Below, one piece after another: positions 12,155 through 22,245 of a DNA stretch of 64,000 nt. Source of the DNA: Ochotona curzoniae (Eukaryota > Chordata > Mammalia > Lagomorpha > Ochotonidae); NCBI RefSeq assembly GCF_017591425.1, contig NW_024466599.1, positions 73,884,501 to 73,948,500 on the forward strand, in the 5' to 3' direction. Each line of letters starts with the position of its first letter. Position 1 is the stretch's first letter. The position numbers and the translations under genes are program-made. Below the pieces are notes generated by a model. The model searched no databases. It worked only from the letters and a program-made list of their open reading frames with translations, and was not told the origin of the DNA.

Positions 12155-12800
12155 GCTAAAATTACAGGACCAAACTGCCACCTATCCATATTAACTCCGA
12201 ATGTAAATGGCTCAAATATATCAATCAAACATAGCTCAGCGGACTGGAGCAGAAACAAAGTCCATGTATCTGTTACCTACAGGAGATGCATCTCACCAAC
12301 AAAGATAGACAAAACTGAAAATGAAAAGGTGGAAAAGAGTATCCCAATCTAATGGAAAAGAAAAATGAGTTGGCCTAGCCATTCTTATATCAGACAATAT
12401 AGACTTTGACATGAAAAACATTAAAGATATAAAAAAGAATATCACCTAATGATTGAAGCATCCATCCAGCAAGAAGAGATTACCATAATAAAAATATACA
12501 AAGCAAATGCCAGAGCACCTAGCTACATGAAACAAATATAAATGGATTTAAATGGAGAAATAAGTGCCAATACAGTAACAGTGAGGGAAATTAATACCTC
12601 ATTAACATCAATGGACAGATTGATGAGACAGAAACTCAGAAAAGAAACAGCAGAGCTCACACAGACACTAGAGCAAAGGGCTTAATTGATACCTACAGAA
12701 CCTTTCATTCTACAGACAGAGAATACAGTTTTTCATCAGCACATGGAATCTTCTCCAGGATTTGGCCATATTATAGACAACAAAACACTAAAAAATTACA
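12155..12800 (+). pseudogene. L1 ORF2 endonuclease-domain remnant
   Basis: The frame near 12158 reads ITGPNCHLSILTPNVNG, matching the N-terminus of L1 ORF2 (SHITILTLNINGLN type), where the conserved Asn of the apurinic-endonuclease fold lies. Later, IQQEEITIIKIYKANA near 12466-12515 matches the next conserved block. Stop codons and frame changes separate these pieces. The domain would nick target DNA at TTTT/A-type sites. Confidence 0.8.
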
Positions 12801-13539
12801 AAAAAAAATTATAGCATGCATCTTCTCAGACAAACATGGAGTGAAACTGGTGACCAATAGCTCAAAATACTCCCAGAAAACATGCAACTACCTGGAAAAT
12901 GAACAATATGCTACCAAATGAACAATGGATTAGAGAGGAAATATATGGGAATTTAACAATTGCTTGAAACAAATGAAGGTATCAACACAACATATCAAAA
13001 CTTAGGGGACATGATCAAGGCAGTGTTAAGAGGAAATCTCAATCCATGCTTACATTAAGAAATTAGAAAAGCACCAAGTAAAATATCTAACCTTGCATTT
13101 GAAGAAGCTAGGGAAAAAAAGCAGCAAAGAAATCCCAAGATTAGCAAAAAACAAACAAAACAAGAAATAACCAAACTAAGGGAAGAAATAAACCAAATAG
13201 AAACCAAAGAACAACACATAAGATCAATGAATCAAAATCTTGGTCCTTTGAGAAAATCAAAAGATTCCCCACTAGCTCAACTAAACAAAAAAAGGAGGGA
13301 GAAGATACACATCAATAGCATCAAAGATGAAAAGCAAAATATGACAAGAGATACCTCACACAAACAAGGATATTAGTAGCTATTACAAGCAACTATATGC
13401 CAATAAGTCAGAAAACTAGAAGAAATGGATAGGTTTTTGGAAAAATACGATGTACCAAAATTGAATCATAAGACAATTAATAATCTAAATAGACCAATAG
13501 CAAAGACTGAGATTGAAGCAATAATGCTTCTTAACCAAA

Positions 13540-14384
13540 AAGCCCTAGAGTAGATGGCTTCACTGCTGAATCATACCAAGTGTTTCACGATCTTACCCCA
13601 AATCTGCTTAAATTATTTCTAACAGTAGGAATGGAGGCAACCCTACCAAACTGTTTACATGAAGACAATATCACCGTAATACCAAAGCCAGATAGAGACA
13701 CAACAGAAAAAGAGAACTACAGACCGATATCCTTCATGAACATAGACGCAAAGATCCTCAACAAAATACTAGCCAACAGAGTTCAACAGTACATCAGGCA
13801 TCTTCACCCAGACCAGCTGGGATTCATCAGTGGCATGATGGATGGTTTAACATTTGCCAATCAATAAATGTACACCACATCAACAAACTGAAAAATAAAA
13901 AGTATATGATCATCTCAATAGATGCAGAGAAGGCAGTTAATAAAATCCAACACCAATTCATGTCTAAAACCTAAAGCAAAATAGGCATAGAAGGGACATT
14001 TTTTAACACAATTAAAGCAATATATGAAAAACCAAATGCCAGGATCACACTAAATGGGGAAAGACTGGAAGCTTTTCCACTAAGATCAAGGAATGAGACA
14101 AGCATGTCCACTTTCACCACTGCTGTTTAATATAGTAGGGGAAGTCCTTGCCAGAGCTGTTAGGCAAGAAAAACAAATTAAGGGAATTAGAATTGGAAAT
14201 GAGGAATTGAAATTATCCCTGTTTGAAGATGACATGATCCTCTACGTAGTAGAACAAAAGATACAATCAAGAAGCTGTTGGAACTCATAAGAGACCTTGG
14301 CAGGGTAAAGGGATATAAAATTAATGAACACAAATTGATGGCATTACTATACACAAATAATTCCAGGTTTGAGAAGGAAATTCT
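13540..14384 (+). pseudogene. L1 ORF2 reverse-transcriptase remnant
   Basis: Frame 13580-13867 reads [19 protein letters not shown] and [19 protein letters not shown], core reverse-transcriptase blocks of L1. A frame change follows, then [20 protein letters not shown] and [12 protein letters not shown] at 14093-14260. The catalytic motif is usually FADD in L1; here it reads FEDD, though both aspartates remain. After YKINEHKLMALLYTNNSRFE the match ends near the SINE insertion. The rest of ORF2 is absent. Confidence 0.9.
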
Positions 14385-14707
14385 TTTTTGAAGATTTATT
14401 TATTTTTGTTACAAAGTCAGATATACAGAGAGGAGGAGAGAGAGATCTTCCCTCCGATGATTCACTCCCCACATGAGTGCAACGGCCGGTGCTGTGCCGA
14501 ATCAAAGCCAGGAGCCAGGAACCTTCTCCAGGTCTCCCACACAGGTGCAGGGTCCCAAAGCATTGGGCTGTCCTCGACTGCTTTCCCAGGCCAAAAGCAG
14601 GAAGCTGGATGGGAAGTGGAGCCGCCAGGATTAGAACCGGTGCCCATATGGGATCCTGGCGCGTTCAAGGCGAGGACTTTAGCCGCCAGGCCACGCTGCC
14701 GGGCCCC
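14385..14707 (-). mobile_element. C-type SINE (subfamily B) nested in the L1
   Basis: Minus-strand SINE: AAGATTTATTTATTTTTGTT, AAGTCAGATATACAGAG, GATCTTCCCTCC, the CCAGGAGCC block, GATGGGAAGTGGAGC, AACCGGTGCCCATATGG, and the end GCCGGGCCCC. The flanking duplications are AGAAGGAAATTCT (14372-14384) and AGAAAGAAATTCT (14708-14720), 12 of 13 identical. It therefore inserted into the L1 after the L1 had landed. The GATGGGAAGTGGAGC and GCGTTCAAGGCGAGGACTTTAG blocks place it with subfamily B of this window. The long open frames here (164 and 138 codons) are repeat artefacts. Confidence 0.95.
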
Positions 14708-15035
14708 AGAAAGAAATTCTAAATACAGTCCCCCATCATATGCAGATATGAAGCTACAATGCTGCATGCATCTTGACTTCCAAACCAAAGATGGACTCCC
14801 ACTGAAAGTGTTAAAACATATTTTGAAGATACGATGCTGTACTCTGCCATTGTCTATACCTACAATGTCTGCATACACTTAGATAGTAGAATGATGGACT
14901 TATGACTGTTTTTTGAAGGAGTATACTGTTGTGGAAATATGGAGAAATCATTGGGGAAGGGGATTTGGGGAGAGAATCAGGATACTCCAGTGCCCATGTA
15001 ATTGTATCATATGATAATTTAATAAGTAAATAAAT
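14708..15035 (+). other. L1 3' UTR and A-rich end
   Basis: After the SINE, the L1 resumes for a few codons (ILNTVPHH-like), then passes into 3'-UTR sequence with a GGGGAAGGGGATTTGGGG purine tract at about 14954-14971. It ends in a TAAATAAATAAATG tail. The right candidate duplication AAATGTAACATA follows at 15036-15047. The junction with ORF2 is the internal deletion point. Confidence 0.7.
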
Positions 15036-15047
15036 AAATGTAACATA

Positions 15048-15374
15048 GTAAAGAATAAGCTTCCTGAATGTTGTGCAAAGTGATTTTTGTATCTTATCTA
15101 ATTTATTTCATATCATATGTATGTATGTATCTGCTCATTTTCAATATGACAAAATTTAAGGCTATAAAGGTTAACAATGTTGTTCAGCAAATGAATGAAT
15201 GAACTAGAACCGGAATCAAGTACATCTCGTTTCAAAGGCTTTGCTATTTGTTTCCCATTCAGTTTGGATACCAACAATGCCAAGAATTCTACATCACAAT
15301 ATTCTGAAATCAATTATTGGGAAGTTGGACTCATGAGTTGTGATTGTACTACATGATATCAGAAAACTTAATTC
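15048..15374. other. Unique DNA, no gene seen
   Basis: About 330 bp between the L1 and the next SINE. A short (ATGT)n stretch lies near 15115-15130. Nothing else is recognisable. Confidence 0.55.
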
Positions 15375-15710
15375 TGGGGGCAACACCATGGCATAGTAGG
15401 TAGTACCACTTGCTGTATTTGGGCAATGATTCAAATTCTGGCTGCTCATCTTGCAATCCAGCTCTTTGCTAATGCACATGGGAAAGCAATGAAAGATGCC
15501 TCAGGTCTTGAGTCCCTGAATGCGTGTGGGCGACCCAGACAAACCTTACAGCTCCTGGTTCCTGGCTCCTGACTTCAGCGGAGCCCACCCTCGGCCAGTG
15601 CCAGCATTTGGGCCATGAATAATGGATGGAAGTCATGTTCTCTCTCCTCTCTCTTTCCTGCCCTGCTTCTGTGTGTGTGTGTGTGTGTGTGTGTGTTTAA
15701 ATAAACAAAT
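15375..15710 (+). mobile_element. Old C-type SINE with TG-expanded 3' region
   Basis: Starts GGGGGCAACACCATGGCATAG and contains TGGCTGCTC, ATCCAGCTCTTTGC, GGGAAAGCAATG, a degenerate GGCGACCCAGAC, CTCCTGGTTCCTGGCTCC, GGGCCATGAATAATGGATGG and CTCTCTCCTCTCTC. The normally CT-rich end has become a (TG)n tract at 15670-15696, before TTTAAATAAACAAATG. Confidence 0.85.
15670..15696. repeat. (TG)n microsatellite in SINE tail
   Basis: About 13 TG units, located where the SINE normally carries its pyrimidine-rich end. Confidence 0.95.
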
Positions 15711-17197
15711 GTATTCTGAAAGAAATTTTTCTTTCTATTACATATAGAAATACCTTTAGGATTATGGCAGGGTGATTTCAGGTTCATTCTAACCTGAGGC
15801 CTCATCTTTGCCAGCAAATGTCACAAACCAGTAGTGGAAATCTTCAATTTTTGATCTATTGTCTGTGAATTTATACCTTATTTTCTTCTTAAAATGAGTT
15901 ATTAGAACCAGACACATTTTTGCACTTCTTAATGGGTGCATTATCTCATTTCATGCCTACAAAACCTCGGAATTATGTGTTGCTCTGACTTTCATTGAAG
16001 AAATCAGAGAGACTCTGTAAATGAGGGTCATGAGAAAATGGCAAATATTCCCTCTGGAACCTGATGGATTGTTAAAATAATTATTGCTCATTGATCAAAA
16101 GTTAAATATTAAACAAAGCATAAATGATCTGTAACAGTAATAAGTACTTAATCTCTTTGGAAATAAGTAACTCTTGTTTATAAACCAGACACTCCAAACT
16201 TCTGGAAAGACTATTCTAGTTGCTAACTTCTTAAATCCAAAGTGGTGTAAGATTTTTCTCAAGCCAAGATCAGCTGAAAGCGTGGTTCAGCTCTGTGAGT
16301 ATATGTACACATAAAATACAGCCTTGGGACAAACACATGGAGGCAGAGGGAGTGGCCAAGACATTGTAAGACTTGAGAGTTTTACCAAGGAAAGGAAAGG
16401 AGTCACTGTTTGGAACACACCTGGCAAATATGGGCCTGCACGTGTGAATGTGTGAGTTCTCATTCTACAAATGGCTCTGAGAACTGCTCCGCTCTGTGTT
16501 GAAAAACATAAAGCTAATAAAATGCCCTCTGACTCTAAAAAACTCTTGTCTGTCTTGACCTGAATATATAACTATTAAGTGCACATAGGAATGTGCATGT
16601 TTGTAAATACGTGAGATATGGTCAAATTTCATCTTGATTGGTTCCTCCAGGCACACGCTCTCCTTTGTAGTCTGAGGATCAAATCTGCCCGCTGCATATC
16701 CAAAGCAGTAATCACAATAATGACCACAATTTGCTTCATCTGAGATCCAGTTCAAATCACATACTCCTACATATGCCTGGAAGGAGCCAGTGCAAGGCCG
16801 ATTTTCTGTACAAATTTTTTGTTTTCAGATTGTTTTTCAGAAAACACACCGAACAAGTCATTTTGATTCATATTCTTTGTTGGTAATTCACTGTGCTGAT
16901 CACTTTCACCTTTGAGAAATCTGCATATGGAGACCAAGCAATAAATTCAAAGAATTACCCTTATAGTTGGAATTCGACTCTATGCACATCAGGCTTCAAG
17001 TGAAAAAGAATTACAATTCAAACAAGAGTGAGATCTCTTTGTGTCTTGACTTCTTCCGAGTAGCTCAGGTAATGAGCTGAAGAACAAAATTTGTTGATTT
17101 ACACCATCAACTTTAACCCTTGCCAAGATCAGCCCAGGAAGCCTATACATAAAATGACCTGTAACCGAGTGATGTACATGGCTTTCACACATTCAGT
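15711..17197. other. Unique DNA with one candidate exon
   Basis: No repeat is recognised. It contains the cysteine-rich minus-strand open frame described separately at 16465-16824. The remainder is AT-rich with no motif that I can name. Confidence 0.5.
16465..16824 (-). other. Cysteine-rich open frame, possible exon (unidentified)
   Basis: The minus strand is open for 120 codons, from the codon after the stop at 16825-16827 to a stop at 16465. The first half has seven cysteines, including CTENRPC, GVCDLNW, NCGHYCDYC and SVCLEE, with many aromatic residues. This pattern resembles a disulphide-rich extracellular module or a zinc-binding segment. A splice-acceptor-like CTCCTTCCAG ends near 16780 on this strand. 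The codons look less AT-biased than the surroundings. I do not recognise the family. The last 40 codons look unlike coding sequence. It could be a real exon, a decayed one, or chance. Confidence 0.22.
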
Positions 17198-17212
17198 GAA
17201 AATAATATGTAG

Positions 17213-17509
17213 AGGCCAGCACCATGATACAGTGGGCTGAGCTTCCACCTCTGGTACCGGCATTCCTTATGGGCACCTGTTCAAGTCCTGATTGAGCCAC
17301 TTCCCATCCAGCTGACAGGGAATGCAGCAGAGCAAAGCTCAGATCCTCAGGTCCCTGCCCAGCCTAGGAAACCCAGAGATGCTCCTGGTTTTAGATCAGC
17401 TTAGCTCTGACTTTTGTGGCAATTTAGGAAATGAACAAGCAGATGGAAGATCCTTCTCTCTCTTTCCCTCTAACTCTTGTCATTCAAATATAAATAAAAT
17501 AAATCTTAA
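17213..17509 (+). mobile_element. C-type SINE, plus strand, with target duplication
   Basis: Begins GGCCAGCACCATGATACAGTG and contains GAGCCACTTCCCATCCAGCTG, GGGAATGCAGCAG, GCCTAGGAAACCC, GCTCCTGG and GATGGAAGATCCTTC. It ends ATAAATAAAATAAATCTTA. The flanks are GAAAATAATATGTAG (17198-17212) and GAAAATGACATGTAG (17510-17524), 13 of 15 identical. It is a moderately old copy. Confidence 0.9.
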
Positions 17510-17524
17510 GAAAATGACATGTAG

Positions 17525-19408
17525 ACTTCAAGTGAATAGATATACGTTAGTCTGATAAGATTTGAAAAGCAATTGTTTTGTAAATTTGTGTTTATTTTTG
17601 TTTTGTTAGTGTGCTATTATTTTTGGAAGATTTTTTTTTTCAGTATTATAAAGTAATGGCATTTTGTGAATCATAGTATGATAAGCAATTTGTTTTATAT
17701 CTTTCTATGTGGTAACCTTTCATTTTTATCTAGACCTGGTCACAAACCTGTTACTAATTAAAAAAAAAAACAAAAAAACGTACTTTGCTAAACATAGTAT
17801 TTTCCCCAAACTTCAAGACAAACTTGAATGAATCTCTTTTCTAGCTGTTGTGTTTTGCTGCAGAATACAACAGAACTTGTTTACAATACTTTCTTTAGAA
17901 GCCAACTCATAATATTTTAATTTAATGGGATCTGCAACTCGTGTTTCAATTAAAAGCAAAATTATTACATTCCTTAGTTTGTGTAATTTCTGATGAAATA
18001 GTACATTTATATGGTAATTTACCAAAGATCAACTTTATTTATCGGTAAGAAGCTATTCCAAGAGTGTTGTCTATTTTCTTTGCTTCTGAAATGTTATCAC
18101 ATTTAATTGCCTGATCTTCTTTAGGTTGCAATCATAGTCATTAATTAGTAGGAAGCTGAGGGACAGCATCATATCCATATCCTGTTATGGCTGTTTTAAT
18201 GAGGACAATACCTGCCATCATTTTAAAGGCAGCCTGTAGACTTCACAAATACAGCTTGCTGTAGCATACTCATTTAGGCTGTGAACATCAAAGGAAATTG
18301 ATGTCAGGTGTGAACAGTAGCTGTTGACTATATCTGCTGAGAAAACTGAGCGGTGTGTCTGCATAGGAGAGACGGAGGGCAGCTTATAACATTAACACAA
18401 CTACAGGTAATTAGTACCAACTTTCAATGGTTAACAAACCCGAGAAATTTTGAAAATGTCCTTTATATAGGGGTTCCAGAGTATTACAAAAGTTTGATGC
18501 ATTTCTATAGTTGTCTTTCTAAGAAGTAAAACAATTTCTTAAGAAAAAGTGTACTTAAATTCTGCTATTTTCATTACCGATGAGCATTTTCGTGTATGAT
18601 CAAGAAAACACGGTTTAGATCAAAAGAGAGGTACACTTTATATAAATAATCAATAGTAGCAGTTTGTGAGTCTGATTCCTATTGCATTTCATGGAAGCAA
18701 ATGAGAGAGAGATGATTGATTAAGCAGTTTGTTACATATTTCTACTAAAGCAAAAACTGGATAGTTTGGGTTTATAATGCTTTTAAGAAATTTTTAAGCT
18801 AATTTTAGCTATGATGCATTTAATAGTGTGGTGTGCCCAAATAATATTTACATACCAACAAAGGCGTTGTAATACACTGCATGCAGAAAAAGTCTCTTTC
18901 CACAACACCAAGCGTCAGACATACGAGGCAGACAGCAGCTTTTCTGGATTGCTCTTTGAGTTGGTAGCATCACCACTCTGCAGTGATCTTTGGGAAAAAT
19001 GTGATTGATAATAGCACGGTGCTTTCTTTGTCTTTGAGCCGGTAGATTTCAATTCCTAGCCCATCTCTTTCATGGTATGAATTTTTTATCCTTCATCTTC
19101 GTTTCACAGAAAGTCTCACTGAGAAGGAGTAATGTTCTCTAGAAAGCAGCTTCCGTTTATTATGCAATGAAGGAAAGACGTTCCTCCGTGCTAGGCACGG
19201 CAGTGTGTTCTACTGGGTGTAAAATTGTGTCCATTTGCTTATGGTGTATAAAATTACACGTTGATGCGCTTGCTTGTTGATTTGGTCGGGTAATCCAATT
19301 TTCTCAATCTAGAAAGATTCAAATCAGAATAGCTCTACTTTCGTAGGAGCAGATCAACACAACTGACAAATCTGGGTTTCACTTCCTATCTCCACTTCCT
19401 ATCTCCAA
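17525..19408. other. Unique AT-rich DNA, no gene seen
   Basis: No gene or repeat is recognised. An A-run lies at about 17761-17777. The stretch 18120-18420 is less AT-biased and lacks repeat signatures, so it could be a conserved noncoding element, but nothing here proves it. A tandem ACTTCCTATCTCC pair lies at about 19381-19408. Confidence 0.5.
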
Positions 19409-19734
19409 CTTTTTAAAATCTATTTTTATTGCAAAGTCAGATATACAGAGAGCAGGAGAGACAGAGACAAAGATCTTCCATCTGTTGATTCACTACTCAA
19501 GTGGGTACAACAGCCGGAGCTGTGCCGATCCGGAGCCAGGAACCTGGAGTCTCTTCTGGGTCTCCCACATGGGTGCAGTGACCTAAGGCTTTGGGCTGTC
19601 CTTGATGGTTTTGCCAGGTCACAGGCAGGGAGCTGGATGGGAGGCAAGGCTGTATGGATTAGAACTGGCACGGTATGGAACCCCAGCTCTTGAAAGGGGA
19701 GGACTTTAGCTTCTAGGCCACTGCACCGGGCCCC
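19409..19734 (-). mobile_element. C-type SINE (subfamily B-like), minus strand
   Basis: Minus-strand copy: AAATCTATTTTTATTGC, AAGTCAGATATACAGAG, AAGATCTTCCATCTG, a CCGGAGCCAGGAACC block, GGGTCTCCCACATGGG, GGGAGCTGGATGGGAGG, a degenerate ATTAGAACTGGCACGG, and the end CTGCACCGGGCCCC. I see no convincing target duplication. The 118-codon minus-strand frame is a repeat artefact. Confidence 0.92.
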
Positions 19735-20803
19735 ATAGTCAGGTTTTTGGTGGTTAATTAAAGTGTTATTTAATTTATCCATTCCACTCTAATTTTGGGA
19801 GATAGTATTTTAATGTATATGTTCCTAATACCCATGATATTTTATTACAGCGTAAGACAATTATATCAATCTTATATGGTAATAACTAGCCTACATGTGA
19901 ACTGCTCACCACCGTAGTTCCCCCTAGAGACATGTAACTACCTACATTTAATTATAAATTAATTAAAATTAGTCAATTAAGAATTAGTTTCTCAGTTGCC
20001 AAAACTATATTTTAAAGATTTTTAAAATGCACGGTGGTCTAATACTCATTTTCATCATCACAAGAATCTCTTCTGAACATTTTTAAGGTAAGTGGTACAA
20101 CCCTATATCATCTCCTAGGATGATATCTTCAATTCCAAGCTAGAAATTGTTCCCCTAAGGGTGGGGTAACTTGAAGACATGAAACCAACCAGCGGCAAAG
20201 ACTTACACACTTACTTACATAAAGTATTGGAAACTTGGGAGTATAACATTTTCAGGTTTTATATTTATGGAAAATGTTTTATTTAATGAAAATATTTACT
20301 TATCAGTTTAGGGCCACCGAAGTATCAATGTATGTTAACAGGGTTCTTTCAATGTTTTATAGATGACTTACCCTTTCTTTAATTTACATCAATTTACTTT
20401 TAAAGCAATTTATTCATGTGTTAATTTTTAGGGTCATAGACAATGTTTGAGAGTCATAACAGAACAATTTCCATTTGTTCTCACATCAATACAATGAAAA
20501 CAGATCAACATAGCTCTTAGATACAATTCTAAAAATGCTTCCCTCCCTTTCCCTAGAATTAACACTCAACTTAATAAAGAATTCAAGAAGTAAAAGAATA
20601 CTAAAAAAAAAATAGTTCAGTAAGAATATAGGCATGGGCTATCTACAGCAATTAATAGAAAGATGTCTGTTCACTCACATACAAGGCATTTTTAAATAGT
20701 TACCGCATCAAAACTATATAAGTATGTCATTTCTAATGACTGTTTTAGCAGACACCAAAATGTGACAAAACTGTTGTCAACAGCATTACAAAACATTTCA
20801 CAG
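19735..20803. other. Unique AT-rich DNA, no gene seen
   Basis: Nothing recognisable in about 1.1 kb. Confidence 0.55.
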
Positions 20804-20804
20804 T

Positions 20805-20870
<66 letters not shown>

Positions 20871-20974
20871 TTTCTTTTTCTTCCTACCTCACTTCCTCCC
20901 TCCCTCTCTCCCTTTCTCTTCCTCCTCCTCTTTCTTCTCCCTCTTCTCTCTCTCTCTTCCCCTTCCTTTTTTTT
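20804..20974. repeat. (TTTC)n and polypyrimidine tract
   Basis: About 16 TTTC units (20804-20868) pass into an almost pure C/T tract up to the T-run near 20974. The reverse strand is polypurine (AAAG, GGAGG). The lysine/arginine-rich and leucine/serine/phenylalanine-rich open frames on the two strands come only from this tract. Long homopurine-homopyrimidine mirror sequence can form triplex DNA. Confidence 0.95.
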
Positions 20975-21950
20975 AATTTTTGAGGGAGGAAGGAGGGGAT
21001 CGGATAAGATCTTTCTAACGAAAGACCACGCATTCAATCTGAAATGATAGTTAATTATAAATATATAATTATAGGTAGCAAGGAATTTTACAGTGTTACA
21101 CATAGCTTGTTCTACAGCAGCGTTAGATGTATGTCAATCCCCCCAAATTGATTTGAATTTATTGATCTGAATTATTTCTCTGGCACCTGCTTGCTAGGCT
21201 TTCCACGGTACTGATCTATCATTACATTATTTTCTAACCCATAAAATGGTAAAAATCAAATTGGAAAATAATCTTAAGAAAAAATTTGCTTAGATACAGA
21301 AAATCTTCAAAATTCAGGCATTGCTTTTTCAAAAGTCATTTTTTTCCCACAAATTTTTGGAGTCTCCTCATGTGCATGTATTTCAAAAATATTTGCATCA
21401 AAATAAGTTTACTTTTGAATTACATTTTCCATGACCATTTTCCCCTTAATATTTTGAAAACCTTGGTGTAGGTAATTTTTAGTGGTAGGAAAGAAATAGT
21501 TTAGGTCAGTAGCCATCATGAATACTATATCATTGCATGTTGTTGAACGGTTTGATGATCTGCTTCCAGGCCTAATTATATGACAGCACCAATTCTGAAA
21601 TTACTATGAGTTAAAGATTAGAAGCTGTCATCTTGGTGTACATGACCTAAACAACGTAATCTGAATGGAAGCTTCCTGTGTCTGTCCTCAGCTCACTGTA
21701 TCTATGGCTACAACACACTCCTGTGCCACCATTTTCATGGAACAGAGTGGCCTGAATCACAATGGATGTGTGCCATAGAGTCGGATAAACCTTAATTGTT
21801 ACGTAAAGTAGCTGTATACTGTGATACTCAAGCCCTTTTTCTAGTAAGAATATCAAATTAATGCTATCTCGATGAATTTTTTGATTGGGAGGATTTGATC
21901 TATGTTTATTATAGCATTTTGCCATATTTCAATCATTCCAGCTGCTTTGA
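20975..21950. other. Unique AT-rich DNA, no gene seen
   Basis: No recognisable repeat. The minus-strand frame at 21647-21925 (92 codons) has no motif that I know. Confidence 0.55.
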
Positions 21951-22245
21951 TATTTATTTTTAAGACATATGAGTTTATTGGATCAGAGTGACAAAGAACT
22001 TTTCATGAGAAAGTTCAGTTTCGAATCACCGCAGTAGCAAGGACTATGCCAAGCCAAAGCCAGGCACCAAGAAGCCCTTACAGGTTGCCTTGTGTGTAGC
22101 AATAACTCAAGAGCTGGGTGCATCACCTTCTGCTTGTCAGGGAAACCAATAGGAACTTAAATTAGAAGCTGAGTAGCTGAGGCTCAAAATTACCTCCCAT
22201 ATGGGCTGCAGCTGGCTCAAACAATGGCTTAACCCAATCAGCGAT
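21951..22245 (-). mobile_element. Old C-type SINE, minus strand
   Basis: Reads in reverse from TATTTATTTTTAAGACATATG through AAAGCCAGGCACCAAGAAGC, a degenerate GGTTGCCTTGTGTGTAGC, CACCTTCTGCTTGTCAGGGAAA, TTAGAAGCTGAGTAGCTGAGG, CTCCCATATGGGCTGCAG and a degenerate tRNA-like end near GGCTTAACCC. Very diverged. Confidence 0.72.

Larger units (their letters stand above)
10022..15035 (+). mobile_element. L1 LINE with both ends, internally deleted
   Basis: A plus-strand L1 running from a 5' UTR with tandem monomers, through ORF1 and ORF2 remnants, to a 3' UTR that ends in an AATAAGTAAATAAATAAATG A-rich tail. L1 encodes an RNA-binding ORF1 protein and an ORF2 protein with endonuclease and reverse transcriptase. 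Here ORF2 stops abruptly after the reverse-transcriptase core and the 3' UTR follows, so roughly the C-terminal part of ORF2 is missing. Without the nested SINE (14385-14707) the element is about 4.7 kb, shorter than a usual mammalian L1 of 6-7 kb. Stops and frameshifts in every domain show that it is inactive. Confidence 0.9.

Noticed and set aside
14388..14882. 164-codon plus-strand open frame
   Set aside because: It lies across the nested SINE and the L1 3' UTR. SINEs of this family give similar frames at many other sites here.
20762..21103. Phe/Ser/Leu-rich and Lys/Arg/Glu-rich frames on opposite strands
   Set aside because: They are translations of the TTTC and polypyrimidine tract.
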